From G963676655 sp963676655 (GTDB taxonomy: Bacteria; Verrucomicrobiota; Lentisphaeria; Victivallales; Victivallaceae), in contig CAXXKX010000005.1 of the NCBI GenBank assembly GCA_963676655.2, forward strand, positions 682,001 to 746,000: a DNA stretch of 64,000 nt. Reading direction: 5' to 3'. The stretch's first letter is position 1. Every line of letters starts with the position of its first letter. The position numbers were made by a program, and so were the translations under genes. The notes under the pieces are model-generated. The model saw only the letters and a list, made by a program, of their open reading frames with translations, ran no database searches and was not told where the DNA came from. This document shows positions 36,300 through 45,717 of the stretch, piece by piece.

Positions 36300-36931
36300 T
36301 CAGATTTAAATTTTCCGCTTTTTTCAATATCATCATCCAATTCCTCATTTTCCATTTCAGATTGCTCCGGGAAAAAATCAGATTGATCTGCATAAATTTT
36401 TGCTGGTCTTTTGTTTGGGCCTTTATTTGATGGTTTTGAATCAAGATTTACCACCGGGGATATTCCCTCAGGTTGACTCTTGTAATAAGCATACAGGGAT
36501 AAATAGATTATTATTGCGATAAAAAATACTATTACGCAATAGCAACCAATTTTGTCGTGATCGGCTTCTTTGAATTTCCTTAAAAAAGTGACAGACTCAA
36601 TTAACTCATCGATGTCAGCATACATTTTATTTGCAGACTGCCTGAAAAAAAGCCAAAATAAACCATAGATAACAACATAAAACGAGAATACTGAATAAGT
36701 TATCACTTCAAACCGCGTTAAATTTACAAAGACGCTTTGGGATACGGCGGTATATGAATTATTTGAACGCAACAAATAAACGCCTTTTGAAGATATTTTA
36801 CCACCAAACAAAGCGGTACCGCCAAAATTCATATTCAATATAGCGCATGTAATAAAGCATAATAATACGATAAAAGGAGCAAACAGATTGAAGTAAGCAA
36901 AAATTTTTCTGCACATACACTTTTTTTTCAT
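36296..36931 (-). CDS. Membrane protein, unknown function
   Basis: A ~211-residue protein with three hydrophobic segments (LFAPFIVLLCFITCAIL; VFSFYVVIYGLFWLFF; CYCVIVFFIAIIIYLSLYAYY) and an acidic hydrophilic tail (EELDDDIEKSGKFKSE). The ATG at 36931 is chosen; a GTG at 36964 overlapping the upstream gene is possible, and neither has a strong ribosome site. Its stop overlaps the next start as ATGA. No family recognised. Confidence 0.75.
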   Translation of the reverse strand: MKKKCMCRKIFAYFNLFAPFIVLLCFITCAILNMNFGGTALFGGKISSKGVYLLRSNNSYTAVSQSVFVNLTRFEVITYSVFSFYVVIYGLFWLFFRQSANKMYADIDELIESVTFLRKFKEADHDKIGCYCVIVFFIAIIIYLSLYAYYKSQPEGISPVVNLDSKPSNKGPNKRPAKIYADQSDFFPEQSEMENEELDDDIEKSGKFKSE

Positions 36932-36938
36932 AAAAACT

Positions 36939-38081
36939 TTATGCTTTTTTATTAAGGGCTGCACGGCAATAATTACTTACCGGAAGATATATACTGGCAA
37001 CAGAGACAAGTCCCCCGACAAGCAGGAAAGCATAATGCACCCAGATCATCTTACGGCAATTAGTTTCCAGGGTTCCTCCGAAATCACTATAAAGACAGGG
37101 AGACGGAGTATTAAAAAGAAACACTCCCATCATAAAAAGGACAATCCCCGCCAGGAAGATATGAACCGTAGTCAAACGCTTTTTAGAAATACGGGATAAG
37201 TGCTTGTCCGCAATCCAAATTCCGAACAGAACCATTGCCGTACCAAAAATTACCTGATATGCCGCCACCGGGGCATTAAAAAAATATTCTTCAGGGTCGC
37301 CGCCCATAAGTGAATTCATTAACTTAGAGAAACTGCTGCTTTCATCGGCGGTATAATAGTTACTGAGACGCAATATAAATGTCATAATCATTGCCCCGGC
37401 AATCCCAATGGAATATTTGAAGCGCGGTAAATAGGCAAAAGCAATAATGCCGCATAACATGCAAATTAAAATCCAAGTTAGAAAAGTTCCAACCGGGGGC
37501 ATAAAAATATAAAAGAAAAATGAACCGATGAATAAATCCAGACCGTTTTCCCAGGTTGACCATTTAGTATAGTCAGCAGAACTGCATCTATCAATCATTC
37601 GATAAACTTCATCATATTCCGGCCTGAAGTGTTTTTCAGCCTCATAAGTAGCTGCGGCAAGCATCGCCCGCCTCATTCTTTTAATATCCGCACACTTAGG
37701 TAATATGCCATGCTTTTTAGCCGAATCGAACAGAATACCCAGATCTGCTTTGAACGCGGGCTGTTCCAGCTGGCTTTTGACTTGCGGTGAAAGTTCAGAC
37801 CGGATATTCGATAAGCTGACCTGAAGTCTTTTCTTTTCCTGAGAACGATAATATTTCATCCATGCGTTAACTACACGCGGCTGGCGGTCATACTCGATAC
37901 TACGGCACGCTATGCGGACCAGAAATGTAATACATGACTCCCTGAAATAAACATAATCCAGACAAAGTGGTACTGCGGTTAAAATAATTATACACAGTCT
38001 GAACGGCCAATGAGTTTTTCTCCAGTAATTAAACCCCTGCCAAAGTTTTTTCAGGAAATCTATTGTTTGTTGCTTTTGCAT
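36939..38081 (-). CDS. Polytopic membrane protein, unknown function
   Basis: A 380-residue protein with about seven predicted membrane helices: one near the N-terminus (LCIIILTAVPLCLDYVYF), a soluble helical region to ~residue 180, then six more ending with HYAFLLVGGLVSVASIYL. GGAGGG ribosome site. First gene of the three-gene cluster (this, a small membrane protein, and a lipoprotein). The sequence is unfamiliar. The arrangement suggests one envelope complex reaching from the inner membrane to a lipid-anchored component (inference). Confidence 0.82.
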   Translation of the reverse strand: MQKQQTIDFLKKLWQGFNYWRKTHWPFRLCIIILTAVPLCLDYVYFRESCITFLVRIACRSIEYDRQPRVVNAWMKYYRSQEKKRLQVSLSNIRSELSPQVKSQLEQPAFKADLGILFDSAKKHGILPKCADIKRMRRAMLAAATYEAEKHFRPEYDEVYRMIDRCSSADYTKWSTWENGLDLFIGSFFFYIFMPPVGTFLTWILICMLCGIIAFAYLPRFKYSIGIAGAMIMTFILRLSNYYTADESSSFSKLMNSLMGGDPEEYFFNAPVAAYQVIFGTAMVLFGIWIADKHLSRISKKRLTTVHIFLAGIVLFMMGVFLFNTPSPCLYSDFGGTLETNCRKMIWVHYAFLLVGGLVSVASIYLPVSNYCRAALNKKA

Positions 38082-38322
38082 GCTACCCTCCCGTTATTGT
38101 TTAATTATAGCACAACTTTTTTAACAGAGCAAATAATCATTTGATAAATATTGATGTGGAAACAGAGTATAGCCATCTAAAGATGAACGACCAGAGCGAA
38201 AATTTAGCGGCAGTTTAATCTTGCGACTATGCAATTTTTTTTAGAAAATAAGCAGTCTGTTATTATCCGGGAGCGCTGGTCGCCAGACCGGCATATGGTA
38301 AAGTTTGAAATTATATTTTCAT
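38082..38322. other. Gene-free upstream region of the membrane cluster
   Basis: Part of a 1.18-kb gene-free stretch (38082-39265). This section should hold the promoter for the minus-strand membrane operon; I see no confident -35/-10 pair. The rest of the stretch is a MITE-like element, a REP-like composite repeat and a terminator, listed separately. Confidence 0.5.
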
Positions 38323-38487
38323 GAGCTGATTTCAAAACTCCAGTTTGAGTATTATTTTTAGTGTTTTTAGCGAGAAAATTTAGTCTTTTGCGCGAATGAG
38401 CATACCCGCAGGGTATGTAATTGAGCTCAAATGCTAAATTTGCCGCTAAAAATCAAAAATATCTCGAAATAGTTTTGAAATTAGCTC
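38323..38487. mobile_element. MITE-like long-hairpin element
   Basis: Terminal inverted repeats GAGCTGATTTCAAAACT (38323-38339) and AGTTTTGAAATTAGCTC (38471-38487) match with one substitution. Nested inside are TTTTTAGCG (38364-38372)/CGCTAAAAA (38444-38452), AAATTTAG (38376-38383)/CTAAATTT (38434-38441), and a central hairpin CATACCC-GCA-GGGTATG (38401-38417). No coding capacity. The centre, ATGAG followed by CATACCCGCAGGGTATGTAA, resembles that of the 29.4-kb element. Confidence 0.7.
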
Positions 38488-38584
38488 TCATATTATAACA
38501 TTGGCTCTTACAGCTTTTACGTTGGAATAAACATAAAATTGACTTTTTTGAAAAGCAAAGCAAACGACATACAGTTCCCGGGAA

Positions 38585-38660
38585 CGTTTTAACGGGGATG
38601 CCTACCCCTGCAGACGTCCCGTCCGCATGCAGGCGTCTTGCCTGCAAAAGGGGTTGGGGG
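38585..38660. repeat. Left module of composite REP-like element
   Basis: Contains TTTTAACGGGGATGCC, an imperfect hairpin GCAGACGTCCCGTCCGC (38610-38626) and a perfect one GCAGGC-GTCTT-GCCTGC (38629-38645), followed by GGGGTTGGGGGCAGG. The same series of modules, in reverse orientation, is present at 56.6-56.7 kb. Confidence 0.8.
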
Positions 38661-39141
38661 CAGGAAATCCAACCCTTTGGACGGCGTCAAGCGCCGATAA
38701 GGATACATGACTAATCATACTCCTGAAACGGGTACGAAACGTACCCTTAATGCGGACGGGACGTCCGCGCTCCCAGGGGACAGGTAATCTAACCCTTTGG
38801 ACGGCGTCAAGCGCCGATAAGGATACATGACTAATCATACTCCTGAAACGGGTACGAAACGTACCCTTAATGCGGACGGGACGTCCGCGCTCCCAGGGGA
38901 CAGGTAATCTAAACCTTTGGACGGCGTCAAGCGCCGATAAGGATACAGGACTAATCATACTCCTGAAACGGGTACGGGACGTACCCTTAATGCGGACGGG
39001 GACGTCCGCGCTCCCAGGGGACAGGTAATCTAAACCTTTGGACGGCGTCAAGCGCCGATAAGGATACATGACTAATCATACTCCTGAAACGGGTACGAGA
39101 CGTACCCTTAATGCGGACGGGACGTCCGCGCTCCCAGGGGG
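38661..39141. repeat. Four tandem 120-bp REP-like units
   Basis: Units start at 38661, 38781, 38901 and 39022; all are 120 bp except the third (one extra G). Each has three hairpins: GGCG-TCAAG-CGCC, GGGTACG-NNN-CGTACCC and GCGGACG-GGA-CGTCCGC, then GCTCCCAGG. The loop of the middle hairpin varies among units (AAA, AAA, GGG, AGA) while its stem is constant. A decayed hairpin (CTGG-GGA-CCAG, then CTCTCCCAG) follows at about 39167-39188. Not coding. Confidence 0.95.
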
Positions 39142-39200
39142 AAATACATCTTCTTGTGAATGCCGGCCTGGGGACCAGCTCTCCCAGAGTGGAATAGATG

Positions 39201-39239
39201 AAAAGAAAACGGCCCGGACTTTGTTAGAGACCGGGCCGT
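39201..39239 (-). terminator. Rho-independent terminator of the five-gene glycan operon
   Basis: ACGGCCCGG (39209-39217) pairs with CCGGGCCGT (39231-39239). Read on the minus strand the stem is followed by TTTTCTTTTC. Located 27 bp past the stop of the 977-residue lipoprotein gene. Confidence 0.9.
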
Positions 39240-39265
39240 GAGATGGTGATTGTTATGTGATTCTG

Positions 39266-42199
39266 TTAGCGGACTTTGATAGTGTAATCAAAGGTGATGG
39301 TTTTACCTTTGGCCAGTTTGTTCGGCAAGGAAAGCATGAACGAACCACCGGCGCATTGCTGCGGACGATAACGGAACGGAGTCAGAACCTTCACCTCAAA
39401 CGGGCGATTGAAGTGATAATCGACCCCGGCGCCATTTGTCGCGAAGACAGACAGTCCGTCTGCTTTGAACGGCTTATTTGCATTGCGTTTGACCTCGATC
39501 GAAGCTGTCGGACGGGATGGACGCGTCGGCGTATTCAAGGCTTTGGAAATCGCTACATTGAATTTGCGTTTATCCAAAGTCGCGGCAACTTTGCGTTTAT
39601 CCGCATAGAACGGGATGGAATAATTAAGGTCGCGGCACTTCATATCTTCCAGAGCCTCGATCACGACTTTCACATCGATTTGATTCTTTTTAAAAGTGAA
39701 AGTGCGTTTGACCGCAAGCGGCATCCGGGATACCGGTTCGATAATCGTGTAAACCAGCTTGTCCTTATCAAAATCAACTTCCGGCTGAGCATAACAGGAG
39801 GCGAATTCAGTCGGATCGACGTCGTCACGGCTGACCTTGTAGAGAGGTTTATCAGCGTGGCCCCAAACCGTGTTTGTGTCCATGACCGTGTGATTCTGTC
39901 CAAGACTGACGATTCCGCAATTCTTGACCCACAGGCCGGAAATGCCGCCGGGTTTGTTGGCGGAGCGCCCCCAGCCGCCGTAACCGGGACCGGCCGGGCC
40001 ATCAAAGTTGACGGAATCGCCGGAGACGGAGCTTGCGGACCAGTTGGACCATAACGGCAGACGCGGACCGCCATACAGGATAGCGTAATAATCGCCCTGT
40101 TTGATGAAGTAGAATTTATTGTCGATCACCCGGCTGAAACTGCCGGATTCCATACAAGGCCATGGTTTGACCGCGGATTTATCTTTCGGCGGGAACCAGA
40201 GATCGAGATATTCGACCTGACCAACCAGTTCCGACGGCTGATGATTTTTCATCGTCATATAGCGGGTCCGGAAATTCAGGTCGGTCGGCGAACTGGTCCC
40301 GGAAAAGGCGACCCTGGGTTTGACGCCGTCGCGCGGCATCGTCAGACAGGTTTTGAAAATATTGAAACGGTTGAACCATTTAACGATTTCCGGTTCTTTA
40401 GTAAGCTGCCAGATTTTTCCCCAAAGCAGGGTCTGTTCACAGGAATATTCCCCGTCAAAACCATGCTGTTCCGGCATGTAACCGGTCCGGGTGCCGCCGC
40501 AGTCGGTATCGAGACGCCCGATCTTACGGTCGAACGGCATTTCATCAGGATTAACCCGACCGTAAAGGTCCGGAGTTGAAACAATTTTACCGTGACGAAT
40601 CAGGAGGGCTTTGAGTTCAGGATCGCCGGTTGCCAGATAGATGCCTTTCATCACTACATAATTCCAGCCCCATTGATTGGCAACTTCGCCGACCTGCATA
40701 TTAGCGCGGCCGCCGGCCCAGATACGATAGGCGTTTTTCCAGGCGTCCACCACATTTAGCGGCAGACCTTTAGTCGCGACATCTTTGAGCAATTGCAGCG
40801 AGAAGACGTGTCTGGCGTCCAGCCCCAGGCCATACCAGTTGGAACGCCCCGGCAAATCAAAATATTGCGTGACAACCGGTTTAGCGGTCCACGGTACCGG
40901 TGAAGCCTCGAAACGCAACTCAGGCGTCAGTATCCGGATCTTTCCAATCCAGGCCAGCAACACCCGGCGGATCAACGCCGGATTGCCGTAATAGACATTG
41001 CCTTTAACTTTCGTCCCGGCTGCAAGAGCGAGTAATTCAGTGGTATTGGAACCCCTTACTTTCATGGTAATTTTACCGTAATCCGGGCTTTTCGGATCGA
41101 GGTTCTGATTTTTTATCAGCTTTTCAATCTGTCCTAAAGTAACTTTATACGAGCTGATCCCGGTTTTTCCAGTCAAAAGAATTTTACGCTGCTTCGCGTT
41201 CAGTTTGACATTTACTTTAAGGTCAGCCGGTGTGAGAGTATCGAGCCATGTGTCAAGTTTCCGGATACATTCATGATAGGTTATCCGCCCTTTGGCATCG
41301 ACCTGCATCCCGCCGCGCAGTTTAGTTGCGGTAGCGGCGTCAGGACAAAAAACAAACGGAAAACCGGTCCCATGCAGACACACACCAGTCCCGCCGGTTT
41401 TCAGGTCAAGTTCGTAAACAGTGTTTTTCTTTTCCGGCGTCAGCTTGAGATAAGTGGCAAAACCGGTGGCTTTGACTTTTTTCAGCACCTTACCATTGAG
41501 GTTTTTAACAGTCATCTGCGCTTTATACGGAACCACTTCCTCGGTCGTCATCAAACCGATATCCTTGCTGGCTTCCGGCACATAGAAAAAAGATTTATCA
41601 AGGTTGGCGCCATGAGCGTACAACGGGCCGGCCCCGGGATTAACCCCGGTCGGCATCGGCGCATTTGAGGACACCGAAATCCAATGATCCCAACGACCAA
41701 CCACGACCACCCGGTAAATCCCCTTCCCGTCTGCCGGAACCTTGAGTTTGACTGTACGGGCAGGCAGTTTTTCCGGATGTTCCAGATAGGGTGAACGGGT
41801 CTTATGCGCCGGCATGCCGCCCGGGCTGTTGGCCCGGTGCCACTGCCGGTAGCGGAAATCAGCGAACGGATCGTAAATACCGTCCTGATGTTTGAAGTCT
41901 CCGCCGGTAATCCCGTCGTCTTCAAGAAATTGACGCACGAGAATCCGGCTGTCCGGCCCGATCACGAAGAAAAACACCGGAGCCGGAGCCTGGACATAGG
42001 TATTCATGTCGCGTACCGTGAAAGTAAGATCGAATCCTTTGCCCTGTTCATTCAGCATATTGAAGATGAGCCATTCACGGGGACGCCAGAGGACGTCCGC
42101 GCCCAGATATTCGGTTCCGGGCTTTTTGGGCGTGTTGTCGGTTGACATGCAGCCAGTCAGGGCAATAGCCGCTAATAAAGATAACGATAGACGTTTCAT
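39266..42199 (-). CDS. Large lipoprotein, putative polysaccharide lyase-like enzyme
   Basis: A 977-residue lipoprotein (MKRLSLSLLAAIALTGC, Cys17). The domain order appears to be N-terminal beta domains (~20-330), a helical middle resembling an (alpha/alpha) toroid (~400-720, e.g. NVVDAWKNAYRIWAGGRANM) and a C-terminal beta-sandwich (KRTFTFKKNQIDVKVVIEAL, ending KGKTITFDYTIKV). This resembles heparinase/chondroitinase-type lyases, but I cannot identify a catalytic set. It is a paralog of the neighbouring 890-residue protein: VFCPDAATATKLRGGMQVDA versus ILCPDAVTARNIRGSVEFAP. Last gene of a GntR-led operon and followed by a terminator. Confidence 0.65.
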   Translation of the reverse strand: MKRLSLSLLAAIALTGCMSTDNTPKKPGTEYLGADVLWRPREWLIFNMLNEQGKGFDLTFTVRDMNTYVQAPAPVFFFVIGPDSRILVRQFLEDDGITGGDFKHQDGIYDPFADFRYRQWHRANSPGGMPAHKTRSPYLEHPEKLPARTVKLKVPADGKGIYRVVVVGRWDHWISVSSNAPMPTGVNPGAGPLYAHGANLDKSFFYVPEASKDIGLMTTEEVVPYKAQMTVKNLNGKVLKKVKATGFATYLKLTPEKKNTVYELDLKTGGTGVCLHGTGFPFVFCPDAATATKLRGGMQVDAKGRITYHECIRKLDTWLDTLTPADLKVNVKLNAKQRKILLTGKTGISSYKVTLGQIEKLIKNQNLDPKSPDYGKITMKVRGSNTTELLALAAGTKVKGNVYYGNPALIRRVLLAWIGKIRILTPELRFEASPVPWTAKPVVTQYFDLPGRSNWYGLGLDARHVFSLQLLKDVATKGLPLNVVDAWKNAYRIWAGGRANMQVGEVANQWGWNYVVMKGIYLATGDPELKALLIRHGKIVSTPDLYGRVNPDEMPFDRKIGRLDTDCGGTRTGYMPEQHGFDGEYSCEQTLLWGKIWQLTKEPEIVKWFNRFNIFKTCLTMPRDGVKPRVAFSGTSSPTDLNFRTRYMTMKNHQPSELVGQVEYLDLWFPPKDKSAVKPWPCMESGSFSRVIDNKFYFIKQGDYYAILYGGPRLPLWSNWSASSVSGDSVNFDGPAGPGYGGWGRSANKPGGISGLWVKNCGIVSLGQNHTVMDTNTVWGHADKPLYKVSRDDVDPTEFASCYAQPEVDFDKDKLVYTIIEPVSRMPLAVKRTFTFKKNQIDVKVVIEALEDMKCRDLNYSIPFYADKRKVAATLDKRKFNVAISKALNTPTRPSRPTASIEVKRNANKPFKADGLSVFATNGAGVDYHFNRPFEVKVLTPFRYRPQQCAGGSFMLSLPNKLAKGKTITFDYTIKVR

Positions 42200-42217
42200 A
42201 ATGATTTAATTCCAGAG

Positions 42218-44890
42218 TTATTTGGCTGACAAGGTGTAACTCAGCTTGACAACATCACCTTTTTTATGTTTAGCACCAAGATCGATCAACAGCGAACCGA
42301 TGGTCTGGGCGTGATGTTCGGACTCAAGACCGGTCCGCATTTGAAGCGGTTTGGCCAGTTTTACGACAACGCCTTTACCAGCCGCATTAGAAAAAATAGC
42401 CAGTCCGGGTTTAATATCCAGTTTCATGCCGGATTTTTTCAGGAACGGCAACTGTTCGACCAGCTCTTCAGTTTTGACGTCACCGGAGAAAGTCAGGGTT
42501 AACGCGACTTTCAAATCCTTTTTACCAAAAGTGAGCTGGCGTTTACACTCAATCGGTAAATTGATCATTTTATGGGAAATGGTCAAGGTACGGGTTTTCG
42601 CGTCATAAGCTTTTTTCACACTCCAATAATCCGGCCAGGAGACCTTGCCGCCCGGCAATGCCGCCCGGACAAACTGCTCGGTATAAATATTCCAGTTTTT
42701 CGCCAGAATACAATTACCGTATTCCGGAGTCCAGAACATCATCAAGCCCTGCATGGCGGTCCAGCGACCCTTTTTTGAAGAAGCGGTGGTAGGTTTCAAA
42801 ACATTGCCGGTTTGTTTCCAGCCTTTCTTGTACGGAACTATCTTGCGTTGTCCTTTGACCCAGTCATACCAGTCCCTTGAGGAAAAAGCAAAAGCGTAGT
42901 AAGACGGTTCACGGAAAAAATAGAATTTGTCGTCAAGAATCTTTGCAAACTCTTTTGAAGCAGCAACCGGGAACTCGCCATCGGCAATTTTCGGATCGCG
43001 CTTGAAATAATCGCGCCAGATAGACAACCAGGGCGACATCACATAACCGACCGCCCACTTACTGTTGCCCTTGTACCAGGCGTCATCCGGCTTCCAGCCA
43101 AGATATTTGCGCAGGAAAAGTTCTTTGGGATCTTTTTTATGTTCTTGTTTGCTCCACACTCCGGCTCCCGGCATTTCATTCTTTGTCAAACTCATACCGG
43201 CTCCCCATTGGCGACTGCACCATGAACCGGTTGTCCGATGGGCGAAAGCGGAAGCGCCGTAAGGCTTGCCGTCCGGTTCCGGAGCAACAGTCAGGTTGAA
43301 CAGATTATAGATTCTTTCCAAAGCGTTTTTGGCGTTCGGGTCGCCGGACAGATAATAGTAGAAAGCGACATTACAGGCTGATAATCCATTGTAGGTAGCG
43401 TCAACCGCGTAGTTTTCCTGCAGATAACCGGCTTTTAAGTAAGGGTTATATTTAGTCGAACAAAGATGCGCGGCAAAATTGCGGGCCATCTTTTTGTAGA
43501 TCTCACCGGCTCCACCGAGATACATGCATTCCAGATCAACCAGCCAATGCGCGGTCTGATTTTCACAACCCACGCGATCCATACCGAAACGGTCGATCAG
43601 CGGCGCGATAGTTTCCTGCCACGGCTGCCGAAATTTATCCGGAACTTTTTTGCCGTAGAGATAAAACGAGATGTAAGTGGAGAGCGTGCTCAAGGCGTCG
43701 CCGCCGCTGTAGTGTTGATAGCCTTCGTGGAAAGTACCGTTTTCCTTCAATTTCATGTGTATCGCATATACATTCATGAAAAAACGATTAAGGATATGCT
43801 GATTATTTCTGTATGGATTGAACGGAGCGTCAATCCCCCACAGCATAGAAAGGTAGAAGAGTTTGCGGGTATCACCGTAATCCTGACTTTTCGGGTCAAT
43901 ATTCTGGGAATCGAGCAGATACTTTGCATGACTCAGCACCCCGGAGTGACCGATCAGGGATTCGCTGCCGGGAGCGTCCATAAATTCCTTTTTCAAGGTT
44001 TTCAGATCGACGATTGGCGGAGCGATCAGCTGGTCTTTTTTAAGAGAGTGCATCCATTTCCAGTTGCGGACCTGAAATTTGTGGTAAAGCAGCCGTCCGT
44101 TCGGAGCAAATTCCACGCTGCCGCGAATATTCCGGGCGGTAACGGCGTCAGGACATAAAATACCGGGCATTCCATCAATTCCGAAACCGCCGGTATTCTT
44201 CCACACTTTTAAAGCTTTTAATTTATAGATATTATTCGGCTTAACATCAACTTTTGTTACTTTTTGAATGGGCAATTCCTTTACTGGTTTACCGTCAGCT
44301 GTCAGAAGCTCGCCTTTAGCTCCGTAAAACCTGATTGTCAATTTTTGGCAATCGGCCGGAGTGTAAATATAAGAATCGATAAACTGTTTTTTGGTAGTAG
44401 ACTGCATCATACCGCGACTGGCCGCCACTCCGAACGAGCATGCCGGCTCGGTTTTGATGTCGACATCGATATAGCTGCTCTGGCTGATGGCACAACGCAA
44501 TTGATAAATTCCCGCCGGTGCGTTAGCTAATTTCAGATCAAAATTCTTAACCTTGTCCCCCTTGCCTTCGGGAAAAACATAAAATTCTTTTTTGACCGGA
44601 TTTTCCTGTACATCGAAAAACCGGTAAAAAATCGCTTGAGAAATCAGCGCCCGCGAAACCGGCCCTCCGTTAAGTTGAGAGCGTGTGGCCGTCAGGGTTA
44701 CTTTCAGATCCCCGCCATGATGGACAATATAAAAGTCAACCTCTCCGGCTCTAAAAGGTCCCTGAAAACGCTTAGGTACGCTTTTTTCAAGTTTTTGCGG
44801 ATACCATTTCTTTGCGAGTTCCGGAAAAAGTTTTCCGGCGTTGACCGATACTGCCGCCAGAACCGCGACAGACAATAGACTTTTTTTCAT
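42218..44890 (-). CDS. Large secreted protein, paralog of the adjacent lyase-like lipoprotein
   Basis: An 890-residue protein with signal peptide MKKSLLSVAVLAAVSVNA; the ATG at 44890 has AAGGGA 6 nt upstream and is preferred to an earlier frame-open start at 44938. N-terminal beta region, helical toroid-like middle (NQHILNRFFMNVYAIHMKLK; GHSGVLSHAKYLLDSQNIDP) and C-terminal beta-sandwich (KRQLTFGKKDLKVALTLTF; GDVVKLSYTLSA). It shares blocks with the downstream 977-residue protein and is separated from it by 18 bp. Probably acts on the same polysaccharide. No catalytic motif recognised. Confidence 0.65.
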   Translation of the reverse strand: MKKSLLSVAVLAAVSVNAGKLFPELAKKWYPQKLEKSVPKRFQGPFRAGEVDFYIVHHGGDLKVTLTATRSQLNGGPVSRALISQAIFYRFFDVQENPVKKEFYVFPEGKGDKVKNFDLKLANAPAGIYQLRCAISQSSYIDVDIKTEPACSFGVAASRGMMQSTTKKQFIDSYIYTPADCQKLTIRFYGAKGELLTADGKPVKELPIQKVTKVDVKPNNIYKLKALKVWKNTGGFGIDGMPGILCPDAVTARNIRGSVEFAPNGRLLYHKFQVRNWKWMHSLKKDQLIAPPIVDLKTLKKEFMDAPGSESLIGHSGVLSHAKYLLDSQNIDPKSQDYGDTRKLFYLSMLWGIDAPFNPYRNNQHILNRFFMNVYAIHMKLKENGTFHEGYQHYSGGDALSTLSTYISFYLYGKKVPDKFRQPWQETIAPLIDRFGMDRVGCENQTAHWLVDLECMYLGGAGEIYKKMARNFAAHLCSTKYNPYLKAGYLQENYAVDATYNGLSACNVAFYYYLSGDPNAKNALERIYNLFNLTVAPEPDGKPYGASAFAHRTTGSWCSRQWGAGMSLTKNEMPGAGVWSKQEHKKDPKELFLRKYLGWKPDDAWYKGNSKWAVGYVMSPWLSIWRDYFKRDPKIADGEFPVAASKEFAKILDDKFYFFREPSYYAFAFSSRDWYDWVKGQRKIVPYKKGWKQTGNVLKPTTASSKKGRWTAMQGLMMFWTPEYGNCILAKNWNIYTEQFVRAALPGGKVSWPDYWSVKKAYDAKTRTLTISHKMINLPIECKRQLTFGKKDLKVALTLTFSGDVKTEELVEQLPFLKKSGMKLDIKPGLAIFSNAAGKGVVVKLAKPLQMRTGLESEHHAQTIGSLLIDLGAKHKKGDVVKLSYTLSAK

Positions 44891-45046
44891 TTTTTCCCTT
44901 TTCATGATATGAAAACTTATAATATCAATACCACTCATCCAGTCATCAGAGGGTTTGAAGGGGAAATATCCCCTCTTTACAACATTACCCTGCGCGTAAT
45001 GCTCGCGCTTATATATATCCTAATTACGAATTTCTAATTAAAACAA

Positions 45047-45691
45047 TTACCATAACCGCTTCATCGGATAATTCCAAATAGCCCAAAGCCGATCCGCGGG
45101 CTTGGCGCTGGACATTCTGGCCTGATCATACGTGCGTCTCTCGACATGACCATCAGCTACCCCATAGACCAGATATTTTTGCTCATGCCTCTTGTCCCGG
45201 TAGAGAATATTGCTCCACCAGTACCCCATGGTCCCCAACTCACTATCATTATTCTTGTAAAAGTCATTATCAAAGAAAACCGGTAAAGTGGTCAGGTATT
45301 TAAAACGGGTTAATTTTGTATTTGTCCTGGCAACAATCGCATAGCCGATCCTGGGCGCGACAGTACTGCTGTGGATATTGCTGGGGCATTGAAATACTTT
45401 GGGAACCACCGCTCCGCTGCCGACCCAGCGTTTCAAGTTAATATATCTGGCGAACAGATAGATGGAACTGTCATTGTGACCGTCAACTTTGGCCGCAGTT
45501 CCGGGCATCCACCAATCATAGTCTTCCATATACATGGTAAACGCGGTGGTAAGCTGTTTCATGTTTCCCATACATTTGGTTGTTTTTGCTTTATCCCTGG
45601 CCTGATTAAGCGCTGGAAGCAGCATACTGGCAAGGATAGCGATAATAGCAATCACAACCAGGAGTTCAATGAGTGTAAATTGTTTTTTCAT
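45047..45691 (-). CDS. Prepilin-like protein, DG-motif variant
   Basis: A 214-residue protein beginning MKKQFTLIELLVV: Phe +1 and Glu +5 are present, but Gln occupies -1. One hydrophobic helix and ALNQARDKAKTTKC follow. The C-terminal motif is HEQKYLVYGVADG, with ten rather than nine residues between His and DG. It lies 26 bp after the LamG-like gene and before the two large secreted proteins in the GntR operon. It is the shortest of the four pseudopilin-like proteins here. Confidence 0.9.
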   Translation of the reverse strand: MKKQFTLIELLVVIAIIAILASMLLPALNQARDKAKTTKCMGNMKQLTTAFTMYMEDYDWWMPGTAAKVDGHNDSSIYLFARYINLKRWVGSGAVVPKVFQCPSNIHSSTVAPRIGYAIVARTNTKLTRFKYLTTLPVFFDNDFYKNNDSELGTMGYWWSNILYRDKRHEQKYLVYGVADGHVERRTYDQARMSSAKPADRLWAIWNYPMKRLW

Positions 45692-45717
45692 GATAACGAC
45701 CCTTTCTTGTTTGGTTT

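Noticed and set aside
38602..39069. 155-codon minus-strand open frame in the 120-bp array
   Set aside because: Translates repeat units only; no start signal and no similarity to real proteins.
39257..40054. 265-codon open frame opposite the 977-residue lipoprotein gene
   Set aside because: Antisense shadow starting within the terminator region.
43466..44158. 230-codon open frame opposite the 890-residue secreted protein gene
   Set aside because: Antisense shadow; the minus-strand gene has a signal peptide and a paralog.
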